DNA from: Panagrolaimus kolymaensis
Taxonomy: Eukaryota > Nematoda > Chromadorea > Rhabditida > Panagrolaimidae
Assembly (NCBI GenBank): GCA_028622995.1
Contig: JAJQJQ010000012.1
Location: 2,914,001 to 2,978,000, forward strand
DNA length: 64,000 nt
Direction: 5' to 3'
A program made the position numbers and the translations under genes. Every line of letters begins with the position of its first letter. The stretch's first letter is position 1. The notes beneath the pieces were generated by a model. It saw nothing but the letters and a program-made list of their open reading frames with translations. It had not been told where the DNA came from and ran no database searches. This document shows, piece by piece, positions 28,501 through 39,670 of this stretch.

Positions 28501-31500
28501 CTTGATGACAAAAAGGTCAGACAAATAATTTCCGGGCGTCTTGGAGGTTATCAAACAAATTTTAAAAAATGGAAGAAACAAAAAGTAAACAGAAATTTGG
28601 CGTCAAAAAAAGGTAACGCGTCTTTCTTTCTTGCATTAATCTTTTTTTTTTTGCTTTCTGCAAAAAATAAAAAAAAAATTGCAAAGAGTTTTATATTTAA
28701 AAAATGTAAAATAAAAAAGGTAAATTTCAATTTTTTTTTTCAGATAACAAAAAAATATCAACAGCTGAAAAAGAGAAATAACGTCTTCTAAAAAAGGTTT
28801 CTGTTTTAAAAGGTTATCTTTTACTTTTTATTAATAAATTTTAAGGTGCATTACAGTAATGTTCAAAGGTTATTTGGTAAATGCTGACCAAGAGTCAGCA
28901 AGAAAATGTCCAATAAATGTTGAGAAAGGACAAAACTTAAAAAATAAAATACAGTAATAATTGCCTGTGATCATCTGGTTACATAACAGTGTTTAAAAAA
29001 TTTCAAAACTTATCACGTTGAAAACAAAAAAAATCTTTGACATTTTAAAACAACAAAAAAAACATTCTAAAAAAATTCTCAAAAGTGTTTGAAAATGAAA
29101 AATAAAATAAAAAATGACGGAAGATAAAGAAAAACATCTGACTTTGAGAAAGAGAGAGAGGGGAACTTTCAAAAACGATTTCATCATTATTGAGAGGCTA
29201 AATTTAGAAACATTACATCACTATCGTGATTCAAAACTTTTGGAACAAATTTGTGTGCCCATAAAAAATAAACGCTTTTGAACTTCCAAGAATAAACCGA
29301 AGGAGAAATAAATAAAAATTAACTTTTATCATCAAAAAAGTAATTTATTATAAAAATTAATAATTCACTTAAAAATTTAAGAAAAATAAAAAACGAAAAA
29401 AGTCTGCAGCATTCAAAAAATAAAAGAAAAAAAGATTTGTGACTATTTTGTTTTCAAAGAAAATAGAAGGAAAAAAAAGTTGGCAATGAAAAAAAAGGGA
29501 AGAAAAAAAGTTGGCCGAATGCCACGCTTTATTTTTTATATTCGTCGGTTGTCAACTAACAACAAACTAACTGACTGGGCTCATTCGTCGTGTCGCCGAA
29601 GGGCACCACGCCGCCGCTCTTCGTTGTTGCTGACATCGTCGGTGCAACCCCTTTTTTGCAAAGCCGCAGCCAAAGTTAAGAGCAACAGCAAGCAAGCAAG
29701 TAAAAAACATGGAACGCCTCTGGCTTCTCGCCAACAAATTCTTCGAACGAACAAAACAGAAATAGCAAAAAAAGAGTTTCAAAGATGGCAAAAAATAAAA
29801 TAAAAAAACGACAACAGGCAGTCTCGTCTCGAATGAAGAAAAAAAAGACCTTGTCACTCACTAGCTTCATGTTGACAACAACTTTCAAGAGAGAAAGAAA
29901 AAATAAAAGGAAAAAAGAGACATTTTAGTTAAATGCCAGAAAAAAAATGAAGAGAAAATTTTTTTTAACTAAAAATAAAAAACATTACTCATAACCATCA
30001 AATAAAAAAGGGGAAAAATAGAAAGAACAAAAAATTAACTTTGAAAATAAATGTCTTCCCTTTTTTAGAAGGAGAATAAAAAGTGAAAGGGAAGGGGAAA
30101 TCGTAAAAACACCTTTGTTTGCCAAATTTTTATATAAAAACTAACTTCAGAAAAGAGACGACTTAATAAAAAAAAAAAGCGTTCCGTTTTTTTTTCTCTT
30201 CGTCTTTACGTTTACGGAAAAGAAGAAAGAAAAGAGGGAGTCATCGACAAAAAAAAAAGAGCAATAAGAGACTAACTAAATGGATAAAGACAAAAAAACA
30301 AATAACTAAGTGTTTGTTTATAAGGAGAAAACTTTTTGCAATTATTTTTTTTTTAAATATACCAAAGACATAGAATTAGGAAAATGGTAAAATTTAAAAA
30401 TAAGAAAGTAAACATCAGAATCACAAAAGTTAAATAGTGTCCAAATAAAATAATTCCTGATATTTCGATCGGTGTTGCAATGAAAGTAATAAAGTTTGAA
30501 TAAAAAACTATTACTAATTGAATTTAAATTGATAGCGTACTTTATTCTTTGTTCTTAAATTTCCAAAAAAAAAGACACAACAAAAAACCAAAGAAGAAAA
30601 ATTCACAAAGGTAAAAAACAATAGATGGAATGCGTAATAAATGAATGGATGGATGATAGATAGTGTTGTGGTAGTAAGAAAGAAGAAAAAAATGACTGTT
30701 GTTGATGAAAAATAGATTTTACAACTGATTAAAAAAAAGAAGAATTAAAACGTCAAAGATTGATGGGAATTTGTAACAAAAAAAAGACACTTGTGTAAAT
30801 TTCAATGAAAATAAAAAAATTTAGAAATAAATTTTGCCAAGATAATAATCTCGCGTTCATAGTTAAACATAACTTTTACAAAAATATTTTAAACCAAGAA
30901 TAACAAAATAAATTTCAGCAAAAAAAATTTGGAGATGTAGCATTGACTTTTTTTAAAAACATTCTTTTATGTTCTTCTTTATACGAGCTTTTAGAAGGAG
31001 ACGAAGAAAAAAAAAGAACGGCAGTGGCGGATAAAGTTTAGTTTAGTTTAGAGTTGTCGTCAAAAAAAAAACAGTCCGTTTTTTTCTTCTTTTTTTATGC
31101 CGACGAAGCCGAGCTTCTTCATAAAAATAAAAAATAAAATAAAAAACACAAATGAAAGAACGCGCAAAAGAAGTAAGCGGACGACGACGACGAAATCCCA
31201 ATGGAGTCGTCCACTCAGACATTTCATGGGTCTCTTTTCAACAACAACAGTAGCAACGATGGAGGATAGAGGATGGAGGATGGAATGACAAAAGGGCCAA
31301 ATGGTTTTTCCTCTTCGTTTTTTTTTCTTTGGAAGGAGAAAGAAAAAAAATGTTGCAATTTGGAGCGATTCAAATTAGAGCAAATTAGGGACTCATATTG
31401 AAAGATAGATAGAAAAAAGCCCCAGTTTTTGTTGACGTCGTCGATGAAAGCTTCTTTTTCTGCATTCATTTTCTGAATTTTATCGGTTTTGGAAGACCCA

Positions 31501-34500
31501 TAGAAATTTTTATTTATTTATGGGATAAAAAAAGTTGAATTTCTTTTTGAACAACAAAAAAAAATTAAGCCTAAAACTTTCTATTTAATAGTAGACGTTC
31601 GTTTTTTTCTTGAAAACAAAATGAAACTTTTTTTTCTTTGCTTATTGCAACTTTTTTTCAGGAAAAAGGATTGAATATTTTAAATAAAGGTCTTTGAAAT
31701 TAGATACCATCCAAAAAATGCGAATAAAAGCATCGAGGCGATTTATAACAGACAATAATATACAGGCAAAGGAAGGCAAAGTAAAGGAAGAGATGCTTCA
31801 AAGATTGGCTTTCATTTAAATTTTAAAAAAAATGAAATAGAAACCCATCATTGAAAGTGGAGCGAACGAAAAAGGAAAAAAAACGACTGTAAGCTAACTA
31901 ACTTTATTGAACGTTCTTCTTTACAGACGAGCATTCTATATTTTCTCTCGTCTGCTTATATTTTTTTTGTTCTGATGCTACTGTGAAATAAGAGAACAAA
32001 CTAAAAAAATGTTGCATTTTACATGAAAGTACTTTAATACTCAGACATAAATAATGAGAAAATGAGATTTATGAACGAACACGTTTGCAAAGAAGTACAC
32101 CTTTTTGGGAAACCAAAATTTAATCGTTTTGTGAACACCTTTAGTTTAAAGTTAAAAAAACAAAAAAAATGACCACTATTTTTTTAAGATTGTTCAAATT
32201 ATTTTAAGAAACACTGTTCAATGAACGAACGTGTTGCATACAGCTCATCAAATATTTTTTCAGTGATGGCCATTAAGTCAGTTTCGTATTTCTCGTCTAA
32301 GGGTTTCTCTTCTTCCTATTTTTTTTTCATTCGACAGTCTGAGGCAAGGTTTTATTATTTGTTTGTTTCAAACATGGAGCGAAGCCAATTAAAATCACAA
32401 TAGGCGCAAAATAGAATGGCACCATTTTCAAGGATTCTTTTTTTTAAAACAAATATCAGTTTTAAAAAATTAAAAGAAAGAAAGAAATGATGAAAAGCTA
32501 AAGAAGTAGTGTGACAATAAAAAATGATGGACAGCCGCATCAATGTTCTCAAAAAAGATTGAAAAACAAGAAAAAATATTATAAAAGCTTGAAGAAAATA
32601 AAAACTTAAAATAAGATTTATTTTAATGATAAAATAAATAGAAACATAAAAAAAAAATGATTTACATGGATAAATGTTTAGAAATTGTTCTAAAATAGAA
32701 GCAAGCGACCACATGATATTTTTTGTTATTAAATTTTTATTAGTTCCGCAAAAAAATCTTCCGTATTCAACTTCGACGCCAAAACTTTAGTAAAGAAAAT
32801 TTATTTTTCAATAAGCAGCCAAAAGGTTTTTGATATTTTTAAGATAAATATTAAATTCACTTTATCGTTTCTATTTATAAAAGTATCCAACAATAATAAC
32901 TAAAACAATAAATAAAAAACGCCTTTCACCAGTACACTTTTTTTAATACTGGCGAAGAGCCAAGCATCAATGAGCTTTCTAGACTCAACTAGACAGACAC
33001 TAGACATATTTATATTGACACCCGCCGGACCAGCATTTATTTTTATTATTAACTAGATAGACTAAAAGAAGAGCTTTTCTCTCCTTTCCATCTTTTTTTT
33101 TCTCGCTGCCACCAGAGCAATTTTTTAAAGCCCTTCTTTGAGTAATAAAGTATGAAGGAGAGCGCCATTTCTTAAGCAAAAAAACTTTTTTATTTTTGAA
33201 TTCAATCTACAAGTGTAAGAATAGAATGTGTGAGTGAGACACGTTCGGTTTATTTTACTCTTTAAGTGTGAAGAATGAATCCTTAAAAATGAGCAAAAAA
33301 AGAGAAAATAAAAAAAGCTGCTTACCGCGATTTTGGCTTTTATCCAGAGATATTTAATATATTAGTCTGCCTTTCTCTTGTCTCTCTCCCATTTGTGATG
33401 ATTATGGCGGGCAGCAGACGACGTCTGCTCCTTTGCTGCCACTCTTCTTCATCCATTCTTAAAAAGCTATTTCCGGTGATTTTTTGACTTGACTTCTCTC
33501 AGGCAAAATGCCAAATGACTTTTTTTCATGCGTACTTACTAATCTTCTTTTTTTCACATTGCAAACAAAAAACAACAACGACTTCTTAAATGCATTAATA
33601 AAAATAAAGCAAGCTGTTGGTTCTTGTTACCTATCTATTTATCTGTCAAGTGAAATGGGCTGATTTTAAATTGAATCCAAACAGTAACAACAAGTTTAGG
33701 CGGAAGAAAAAAAAAAGAAATAAAAATACGTAACAAATGGCCCAAATAAAACAAAGAAAATAAAAAAGATGGTGGTCTCTTTTTAACACCTTTTGATGGA
33801 AGAAGAAAAAATATTATAAGCAAGCTATTTAAAAAATGGGGGAACGAGATAATAAAAAAAGATTATAAGCTAACTAATATTTTTCAATGGCAAGCTAACT
33901 TTAAAAAGGGCTTAGATTAGCATAAACCAAAAAATTACTAATATTTTAAGAGACTATGATAAATAGATTTAGCAACATCAGATAGGGTGCTTTTAAAATT
34001 TTGTAGGAAATCCATGTACCAGAAAAGTGTGGGTAATTTAATCACGAAAAAATATCATGCAAGATTCTTGTCATTTTTTTTATAAAAACAAAGAAAAATG
34101 CTATTCAGAAAATTACTTTTATACATACCAAAAAAGGAGGGAAAGGAAGAAGCCATTTGCAATTAAGTAGCATTAACTACTTTTTTTAATACTTTCAATA
34201 AAATTAGCTTCATTATATTTGTTTTGTTTGTTTTTTTTAATCAAGAAAAAAAGAACGAGTCATCATCGTGCCATGACTTGCCTGCCTTTTATTTTTAGTA
34301 AACGAACAGAATGAAAGAAAATAAAAAACAACAAAGCTTTTTTTTATCCAAAGTAAAAAAACGATTAAAAAAACTCTAATGTTATATCGTTAACCTCCCA
34401 AAAAAAACTTTGTAACAAAGCCTAAAAGTTTTCTCTATTTTATTTTTTTATTGCATTTTATCTCATTTATTTGTTTAACCAAAAAAAATTATCTGGTGAA

Positions 34501-36025
34501 AGAACAAAAGTTTCCATTGTTTTTAGTTTCGCCTGAAAAAAGAAATTTGGAAGAAAAATATATTTAAAAAAACAAAGAACAGGCGTTCATCAGTTAATTA
34601 TTTTTTGTTTTTTTGGAAGTTTTACTAACTAAATTAATGCATTTCCGGTTCATCAGACAAACACGATAACGAGGAAAAAAATCGCAGCTAATGAATGATT
34701 TTTTTTTCATCGGGTTTTATTCATTGCAAAAATATGCAATTGAATAATGTTTTTTTTGCTGCTTCCAGAAAAAAGAGGATTTTAGTTTCGTCATTTATCT
34801 TCCAATTTTTTTATTTTTTGTTTTTGTCGTCGCTAAAATACATCTTTGAATGAAAAAATAAAAATAAAAGAAGCTACCAGGTGATGGATCGCAGCGTTCC
34901 ATTTCTATGACAAAGCAAAAATAGAAAACATAGTTAAAATTTGTTAACGAGAGAAAACAAATTGAAAAAGATGCTTGAATGAATTTGAAGAAAACGAGGG
35001 ATACTCAATTTTGAAATAAAATTTTATATTTTTAAAAATTCTAATTAAAAAGTTATTTGCGTTTAAACAAAGTTAGTCTACCTCGTAGCCTATCTTTCAT
35101 AGCTAAAATTTTTTACATAAAAAAACTTTTATATTTAGGAAAACGTAAAAGAAACCCAACTTTTTGGCTACATTTTTTTTATTTAAGAAAGAAACCAAGA
35201 AAATATTTTTAAGAAAAAGGAGTCTGGCAAAAATCCAATATTCTTCTGTATAAAAACAACACCCAAAATAAAATTCACGAGGTCCAAAAAAGGCAAATTA
35301 TTTTTAGAAAAATCTTTTAGACAGGTGCTTCTCTAATACAAAATCAAAGTAAGAAAGAACGAAAGGCTAAAAAAAGAGGAAGGATTACTATAAAATGATT
35401 TGCTTCCGTTAGTCGCCTTTTTTGGCACAAACATAATCTCTCACTTTTATCCCGCATTGGTTAGGTACAATTTTTAGCGCAAAGAAAGGTTGCGAAAAAA
35501 AGAGATCTGGCAAAGCTTCAAAGCTACCTATTAAATATATATAAGTTAATTAAACGCCAATATGGTTTTACAAATAACAAAAAATATTCATATGTTTGTT
35601 AGGGGCATAAATGTCAAATCTTGAAAAGCTTTAATTGAATTTAATAAATGTAAATTTAATTATTTTTATAAAATGAAAAAAAATAAAATATTTTTAATAT
35701 CGATGCCAAAAACCATATTTAGCTGATGAATGTGAATTCAGTTAATTCAAAATAAGAGTTCAACATGTGGGCTAATCTGTTTTAACTATTATAAAATAGA
35801 TATCGAACATCTAAGCTTTAAGTATCATTTAATGTTTTTCTTGCTTCGAAATTTTTCAAGTTCCATATTTATAAATATATTTTTTAGATGGGTATAAGCA
35901 CTTTATTGTATTTTTTTTAGAAATGTGTTTAATAAAGTAATAATTTATTTGTTTTTCTTTAACAAGGCAGATAGAAAATTTTTAAACCATACGTTAATCC
36001 AAACTTTTCAACAACTTTTATTTTT

Positions 36026-36257
36026 TTAGTTGTTTACGCAATGATTTATAATATATGAAACATCCTCTCGTGAAGAAGCTAAAATAAACAGAATAGTATT
36101 ATTATTTTATACTTTAATTTTTTTTAATACCTTTTTCACATTCATTAACCCAATGAATTTTATCATATGAAGCCGCGATTAAACTCATGACAATTAAAGA
36201 TTGAAGAATAAGAAGACCTGTAAAAATACAAATCGCTGCTGAAATACACCCATTCAT
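36026..36257 (-). CDS. B': small single-span membrane protein, downstream gene of cassette copy 2
   Basis: Exons 36257-36131 and 36078-36026 encode 59 residues. The intron (52 bp, GTATT...TTTTAG) is phase 1. Residues about 8-30 form one hydrophobic segment (AAICIFTGLLILQSLIV...), followed by YDKIHWVNECEK and a short polar tail ending HCVNN. It is paralogous to the gene at 37867-38166. Both share LLI-V/L-QS-I/L-I in the membrane span, an AA-S/A-Y exit, W-x-N-x-C and then a phase-1 intron two codons after that Cys. A TTTAG acceptor ends five bases before the ATG, fitting trans-splicing of a downstream operon gene. If the intron is retained, the protein would end GIKKN shortly after the donor. 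Function is unknown; the family is not recognised. Confidence 0.6.
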
Positions 36258-36262
36258 AGTTT

Positions 36263-36270
36263 CTAAAGTT
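36263..36270 (-). promoter_or_regulatory. candidate trans-splice acceptor before B'
   Basis: On the minus strand ACTTTAG ends just before AAACT-ATG. The site lies about 140 bp after the stop codon of A', as expected for SL addition to a downstream operon cistron. The sequence evidence is only the acceptor motif and its position. Confidence 0.35.
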
Positions 36271-36404
36271 TTTTTACTAAAAAAAGTTTATAGAAAATCT
36301 AGAGTATTTAAAAAAGTAAGATTTTCTGGAAATCCAATATTAAAAAAAAGGTGCAACAACATATTAAGAAATTTAAAACTTTATTCGAGATTTTTAAATT
36401 TTAA

Positions 36405-36569
36405 TCAATTAAAATTTATGGAAGAAAATAAATCATGAACTTTGTCATAATTCCATATCGTTTCATAAAGAACAAAGCCGCTTAAAACTAAACTAACAAA
36501 AATAACCAAATTTGCAAATATAACCATTCCAAGTGTTACACCACCAAGTAAATTTGAAAATTTCGCCAT
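36405..36569 (-). CDS. A': 54-aa single-span membrane protein, upstream gene of cassette copy 2
   Basis: This intronless ORF of 54 residues starts MAKFSNLLGG. A hydrophobic segment spans about residues 8-34, followed by LYETIWNYDKVHDLFSS. It has exactly the same length as the gene at 38361-38525 and shares ET-x-W-x-YDK-I/V-HDL at the same place near the C-terminus. An in-frame upstream ATG would extend it to 69 residues (start 36614). I chose the shorter start because it matches the paralogue's MAT-/MAK- start and length. The conserved motif after the membrane span, in the face of strong divergence elsewhere, argues for selection on the protein. Function is unknown. Confidence 0.62.
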   Translation of the reverse strand: MAKFSNLLGGVTLGMVIFANLVIFVSLVLSGFVLYETIWNYDKVHDLFSSINFN

Positions 36570-37420
36570 ATTTTTTACAATCAAACAAACTAAGATCGAA
36601 GAAATAAGCAGCAATGAAAAGGTTTTTGATTTCGGTAGAATTATTTATATTTTCAAAAGAAACTGAACACTCCCAAAAAAAACTCCCTTTTTTGGCAAAA
36701 TTCTAACTTTGGAAAGGTTGTTATATTTGTTTCATTTAAAAATACAATGGAAACAATCCAAATAAGCAATGATATTTGGGTGTAGCATCAGCCATCTTCT
36801 TTCAGAATAAATATATGTATAAAAGGTTATTGCTTAGACAAAGCTTAAAAAATATCGTAAAATCTGTTTTAAAAAATGTAAAGACAGACCATATTTTATG
36901 TGTTTAATGTTTGAATCGAAATTTTTATGAAACATGTAAGAAAAAATTTCCAAAGTATACTTAGATATAATTCTTTAAGGAACTCTAATGCCAATCAATT
37001 GTAAAAATGTTTTAACCAAATCTTCATTTTTATTCCATCCTATTAATTATTAGCCTTTTATTTTTATGTTACTTGTAAAAACATAAAATTTTGTGATGTT
37101 TAACTACTTTTCTCTTCATTTTTTTTGATTTTATCAATAAACACATTATTTTAGGAATCTCATTGGTGTAAAATTATTACTTTATTTAACGTTTAAAATG
37201 TTATCATTGTAAATTTTATCGCTCACGCGGAAAATGAAATATAAAAAAGTAATAAAAAAGATGTATTTTTGTAAAACTAATTTCTTCAAACTCTTTTGAG
37301 TTCACTAAAAATTATGATAAATTAAATATGTTCGAGAATTGCAACATAGCGTTATGAAGTGTGATCTTATCCATTTTTTAAACGATTGTTTAATTTAAAA
37401 AATCTATTTATAAGTCAATA

Positions 37421-37797
37421 TCTGTAAGAATCGAGCAAAAACGCAAAGTTACTGCCAAGTCGATGAATCTTTTTACACAAGATCGCCCCAAAAGTTTTAT
37501 AAGCAGAATAAAATTCTCCATAAAATTTTAAGTATTTTGGGCTAAAAAAATAAATCTCCGTGAGTGTACATCAAAAATGTTTTCCTTCGGAGAAAAGTAA
37601 GATAACCATTTTATAGCTGAATAATGCTATTTTCTCTGAAGGAAAACATTTTTGATGTACAATCACGGAGATTTATTTTTTAGCCCAAAATACTTAAAAT
37701 TTTATGGAGAATTTTATTCTGCTTATAAAACTTTTGGGGCGATCTTGCCTAAAAAAAAATTTTTTCACTTGGCAGTCGGTTCCTCGATTCTTACAGA
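37421..37797. repeat. 377-bp foldback (long inverted repeat)
   Basis: The left arm 37421-37596 and right arm 37630-37797 are inverted copies separated by a 33-bp spacer. The inner parts are almost identical (single mismatches and an A-run length change). The outer parts are more diverged but end in matching TCTGTAAGAATCGAG and its complement. No clear target-site duplication was seen. It lies between the two copies of the A-B cassette, ending 69 bp from the B stop codon. It could be a non-autonomous foldback transposon or an inverted duplication. A transcript through it would form a long hairpin. Confidence 0.85.
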
Positions 37798-37866
37798 AAA
37801 CGAGTTTTATCTTGTGAAAAAAAAATTTAAATGCAAACAATAAAGTAAAAAAATGTTATGTTAAAT

Positions 37867-38166
37867 TTAAGCATGTTGGGTAGTGGCAGGCCAAGGAAGA
37901 ATATATTGAATATGTTCTCTAAAAGAATTAAAACCACTTGTATCTATATCAAGACATTTCGCTTCTTTAATGACATCACCATTTATAGCAGCTAAAAAAA
38001 TAAATATTTATAAAATAAACCAATTGTGGAACTTGCCTTTCACGCAATCATTTGTCCATTTACTGAATCCATAAGCTGCGGCGGTTAAACCCAAAAGAAT
38101 TATGGATTGAACGATGAGAAGGCATTGAGCGAGTAATCCAACAAGAGGAACCCAATTTTTAACCAT
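37867..38166 (-). CDS. B: small single-span membrane protein, downstream gene of cassette copy 1
   Basis: Exons 38166-38037 and 37991-37867 encode 84 residues. The 45-bp intron appears to use a GC donor (AAAG then GCAAGT) and a TTTTAG acceptor. The GC-AG reading keeps phase 1 and the frame, whereas the nearby GT leads to an immediate stop. Residues about 6-32 are hydrophobic (VGLLAQCLLIVQSIILLG...), followed by GFSKWTNDCVK. The second exon encodes a polar tail with CLDIDTSGFNSF and IQYILPWPATTQHA. The intron sits at the same codon position and phase as in its paralogue at 36026-36257, which supports both models. The tail is 25 residues longer than in B'. Function is unknown. Confidence 0.62.
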
Positions 38167-38184
38167 TTTTAATTATTTTTTAGA

Positions 38185-38192
38185 CTAAAAAC
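38185..38192 (-). promoter_or_regulatory. candidate trans-splice acceptor before B
   Basis: A minus-strand GTTTTTAG ends 18 bases before the B start codon and about 176 bp after the A stop codon. This mirrors the arrangement in the second cassette copy. Confidence 0.35.
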
Positions 38193-38360
38193 TATGCTAA
38201 AAAAATTTAAACAAACAAAAAAATAGTCGAGGTATAAAATTATTGGAAATCCAAAATTAAATATATTTTAAAAATTAGTCTTGATTAGCTTTATTTAAAT
38301 TATTAAACTCTTTTACAAAAATGGATATAAAAACAGTCATAAAATACTTTCAAAATCTTT

Positions 38361-38525
38361 CTATCGCCCATAATTACTAAGACTGCTATCACCTAAATCA
38401 TGAATTTTATCGTATTGCCACGAAGTTTCTTTGACAGCTAAACCAGCCAAAATTAAATTGATTAAATTAATAAAAATGAGAATACCAAAAGCAATAATAT
38501 TTAAAATTTCAACACACGTTGCCAT
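38361..38525 (-). CDS. A: 54-aa single-span membrane protein, upstream gene of cassette copy 1
   Basis: This intronless ORF of 54 residues starts MATCVEILN. The hydrophobic segment IIAFGILIFINLINLILAGL (about residues 10-29) is followed by AVKETSWQYDKIHDLGDSSL and a short polar end (NYGR). It shares length, membrane-span position and the ET-x-W-x-YDK-I/V-HDL motif with the gene at 36405-36569. The YDKIH element also recurs in B', so A and B types may descend from one ancestor. It is followed on the same strand by B, which starts 194 bp after this stop codon. The family is not recognised. Likely a membrane microprotein; topology and partner are unknown. Confidence 0.65.
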   Translation of the reverse strand: MATCVEILNIIAFGILIFINLINLILAGLAVKETSWQYDKIHDLGDSSLSNYGR

Positions 38526-38973
38526 TTTTTTGTGCTCAAAATTTTAGTGAAAAATTAAAACTAAAATACCAAAGAAATATATTGCATATTGTCTTATACT
38601 ATACCCTTTTTATATGAAGTACACTTAACTTACCGCACCTTAACAATAAGCTCTAAATAAGGCACACCTCTTCTGATAAAAAGAAAAAGAAAAAGTGATG
38701 TGTATTAATTTTTGCACGTATGTTTTAAAGAAGAAGAAGAAAAAAGCCCGATGAGATGTATTTGCAATTGATTCAAAAAAATAAGTTTCTTGGAGAAATA
38801 AATGATCAAACAGTCTGGTTTTTTTAGACTTGCTTCTTTCACATTTGTTTAACTTTCGTATAAAATTATAAAGAAATAAGACATTTTTAAGAAATTACAC
38901 ATGAGTATGTTAGTTTAAAATTCATTTGATTTTTTGTTTGCTCTTATCCTTTTTTTAATTTTTGTTATTATAG

Positions 38974-39560
38974 CGGCGCAACTTTACATGTCAGTGACAA
39001 GGATGGAGATACTGTAAATGTTGGAACTATTGAAATCAGGATTTAGACTTTTGTCAAAGGCGAGCACCCCAAAATAACTTTATTTTTTCAAATAACAAGA
39101 GAAAAATATTTTTGTTTTTTGATTTTATGGACTTTTAAGAACAAACTTTTAAGCTGTCAATACCTGAACATGAAAAAGCATTTTATGATATGCTTAGTGG
39201 TTATCAAATTTCTATAAAAAAATTCTCTTGTAAGAAAATTTTTTTTTCTATTATGTCTTTTCTCAATTGACAAGCGTACAAAAATTCGCTAAAACAAAGG
39301 CTTAAAACTTTTTATCAATTCCATCAAATTTCTTCAAAGAAGTTTTTCCAGGTAACAATCCTTATCCACCGATGTTTTCTACAAAAAAGGGAGTAACACT
39401 TTCTTCTACGTCGTGAAACAAAGAAAAATTTAATGCTTTTTATTTTACGGGCAGCATTCTGTTACCACAAAAGAATATGGAATTTGATAAACAAACGATT
39501 AAAGTACGCAATGAACTCGTCGAAAATTTTATAAATAAAGCAAATTGCGTTTATCGTTAG
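38974..39560 (+). pseudogene. decayed coding fragments (gene relic)
   Basis: Three coding-like pieces lie in order on the plus strand. 38974-39046 follows a TTATAG acceptor and reads GATLHVSDKDGDTVNVGTIE and three more residues to a stop. A piece near 39148-39222 reads LSIPEHEKAFYDMLSGYQ in another frame. 39312-39560 reads FFKEVFPGNNPYPPMF, then meets an in-frame TGA at 39414-39416, then continues in the same frame (FNAFYFTGSILLPQKN, then an NELVENFINKANCVYR end) to TAG. The in-frame stop, frame changes and lack of splice signals between pieces suggest a broken gene. Parent family not recognised. A real gene with unusual introns is less likely but not excluded. Confidence 0.45.
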
Positions 39561-39670
39561 CTACTTATGAGTAAATTTATTTGAAAGTGAAAAAAATCTT
39601 CAAATTAATAAATTATTGAGAAATTAAAAATTATGCTTACACAAGACAATGAAATCACACAGACACAAAT

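Larger units (their letters stand above)
10971..36025. other. 25-kb gene-poor region
   Basis: No gene could be supported here. ORFs up to about 146 codons occur, but they are made of Lys/Asn/Phe/Leu-rich homopolymer translations with no domain-like pattern. Slightly more GC-rich islands occur near 11990-12350, 12500-12650, 13000-13200 and 29520-29740. One TTAA-flanked foldback and a short GAT microsatellite are listed separately. The missing 5' exon or exons and promoter of the Smaug gene probably lie in or beyond this stretch, so part of it may be an outsized 5' intron. Confidence 0.55.
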
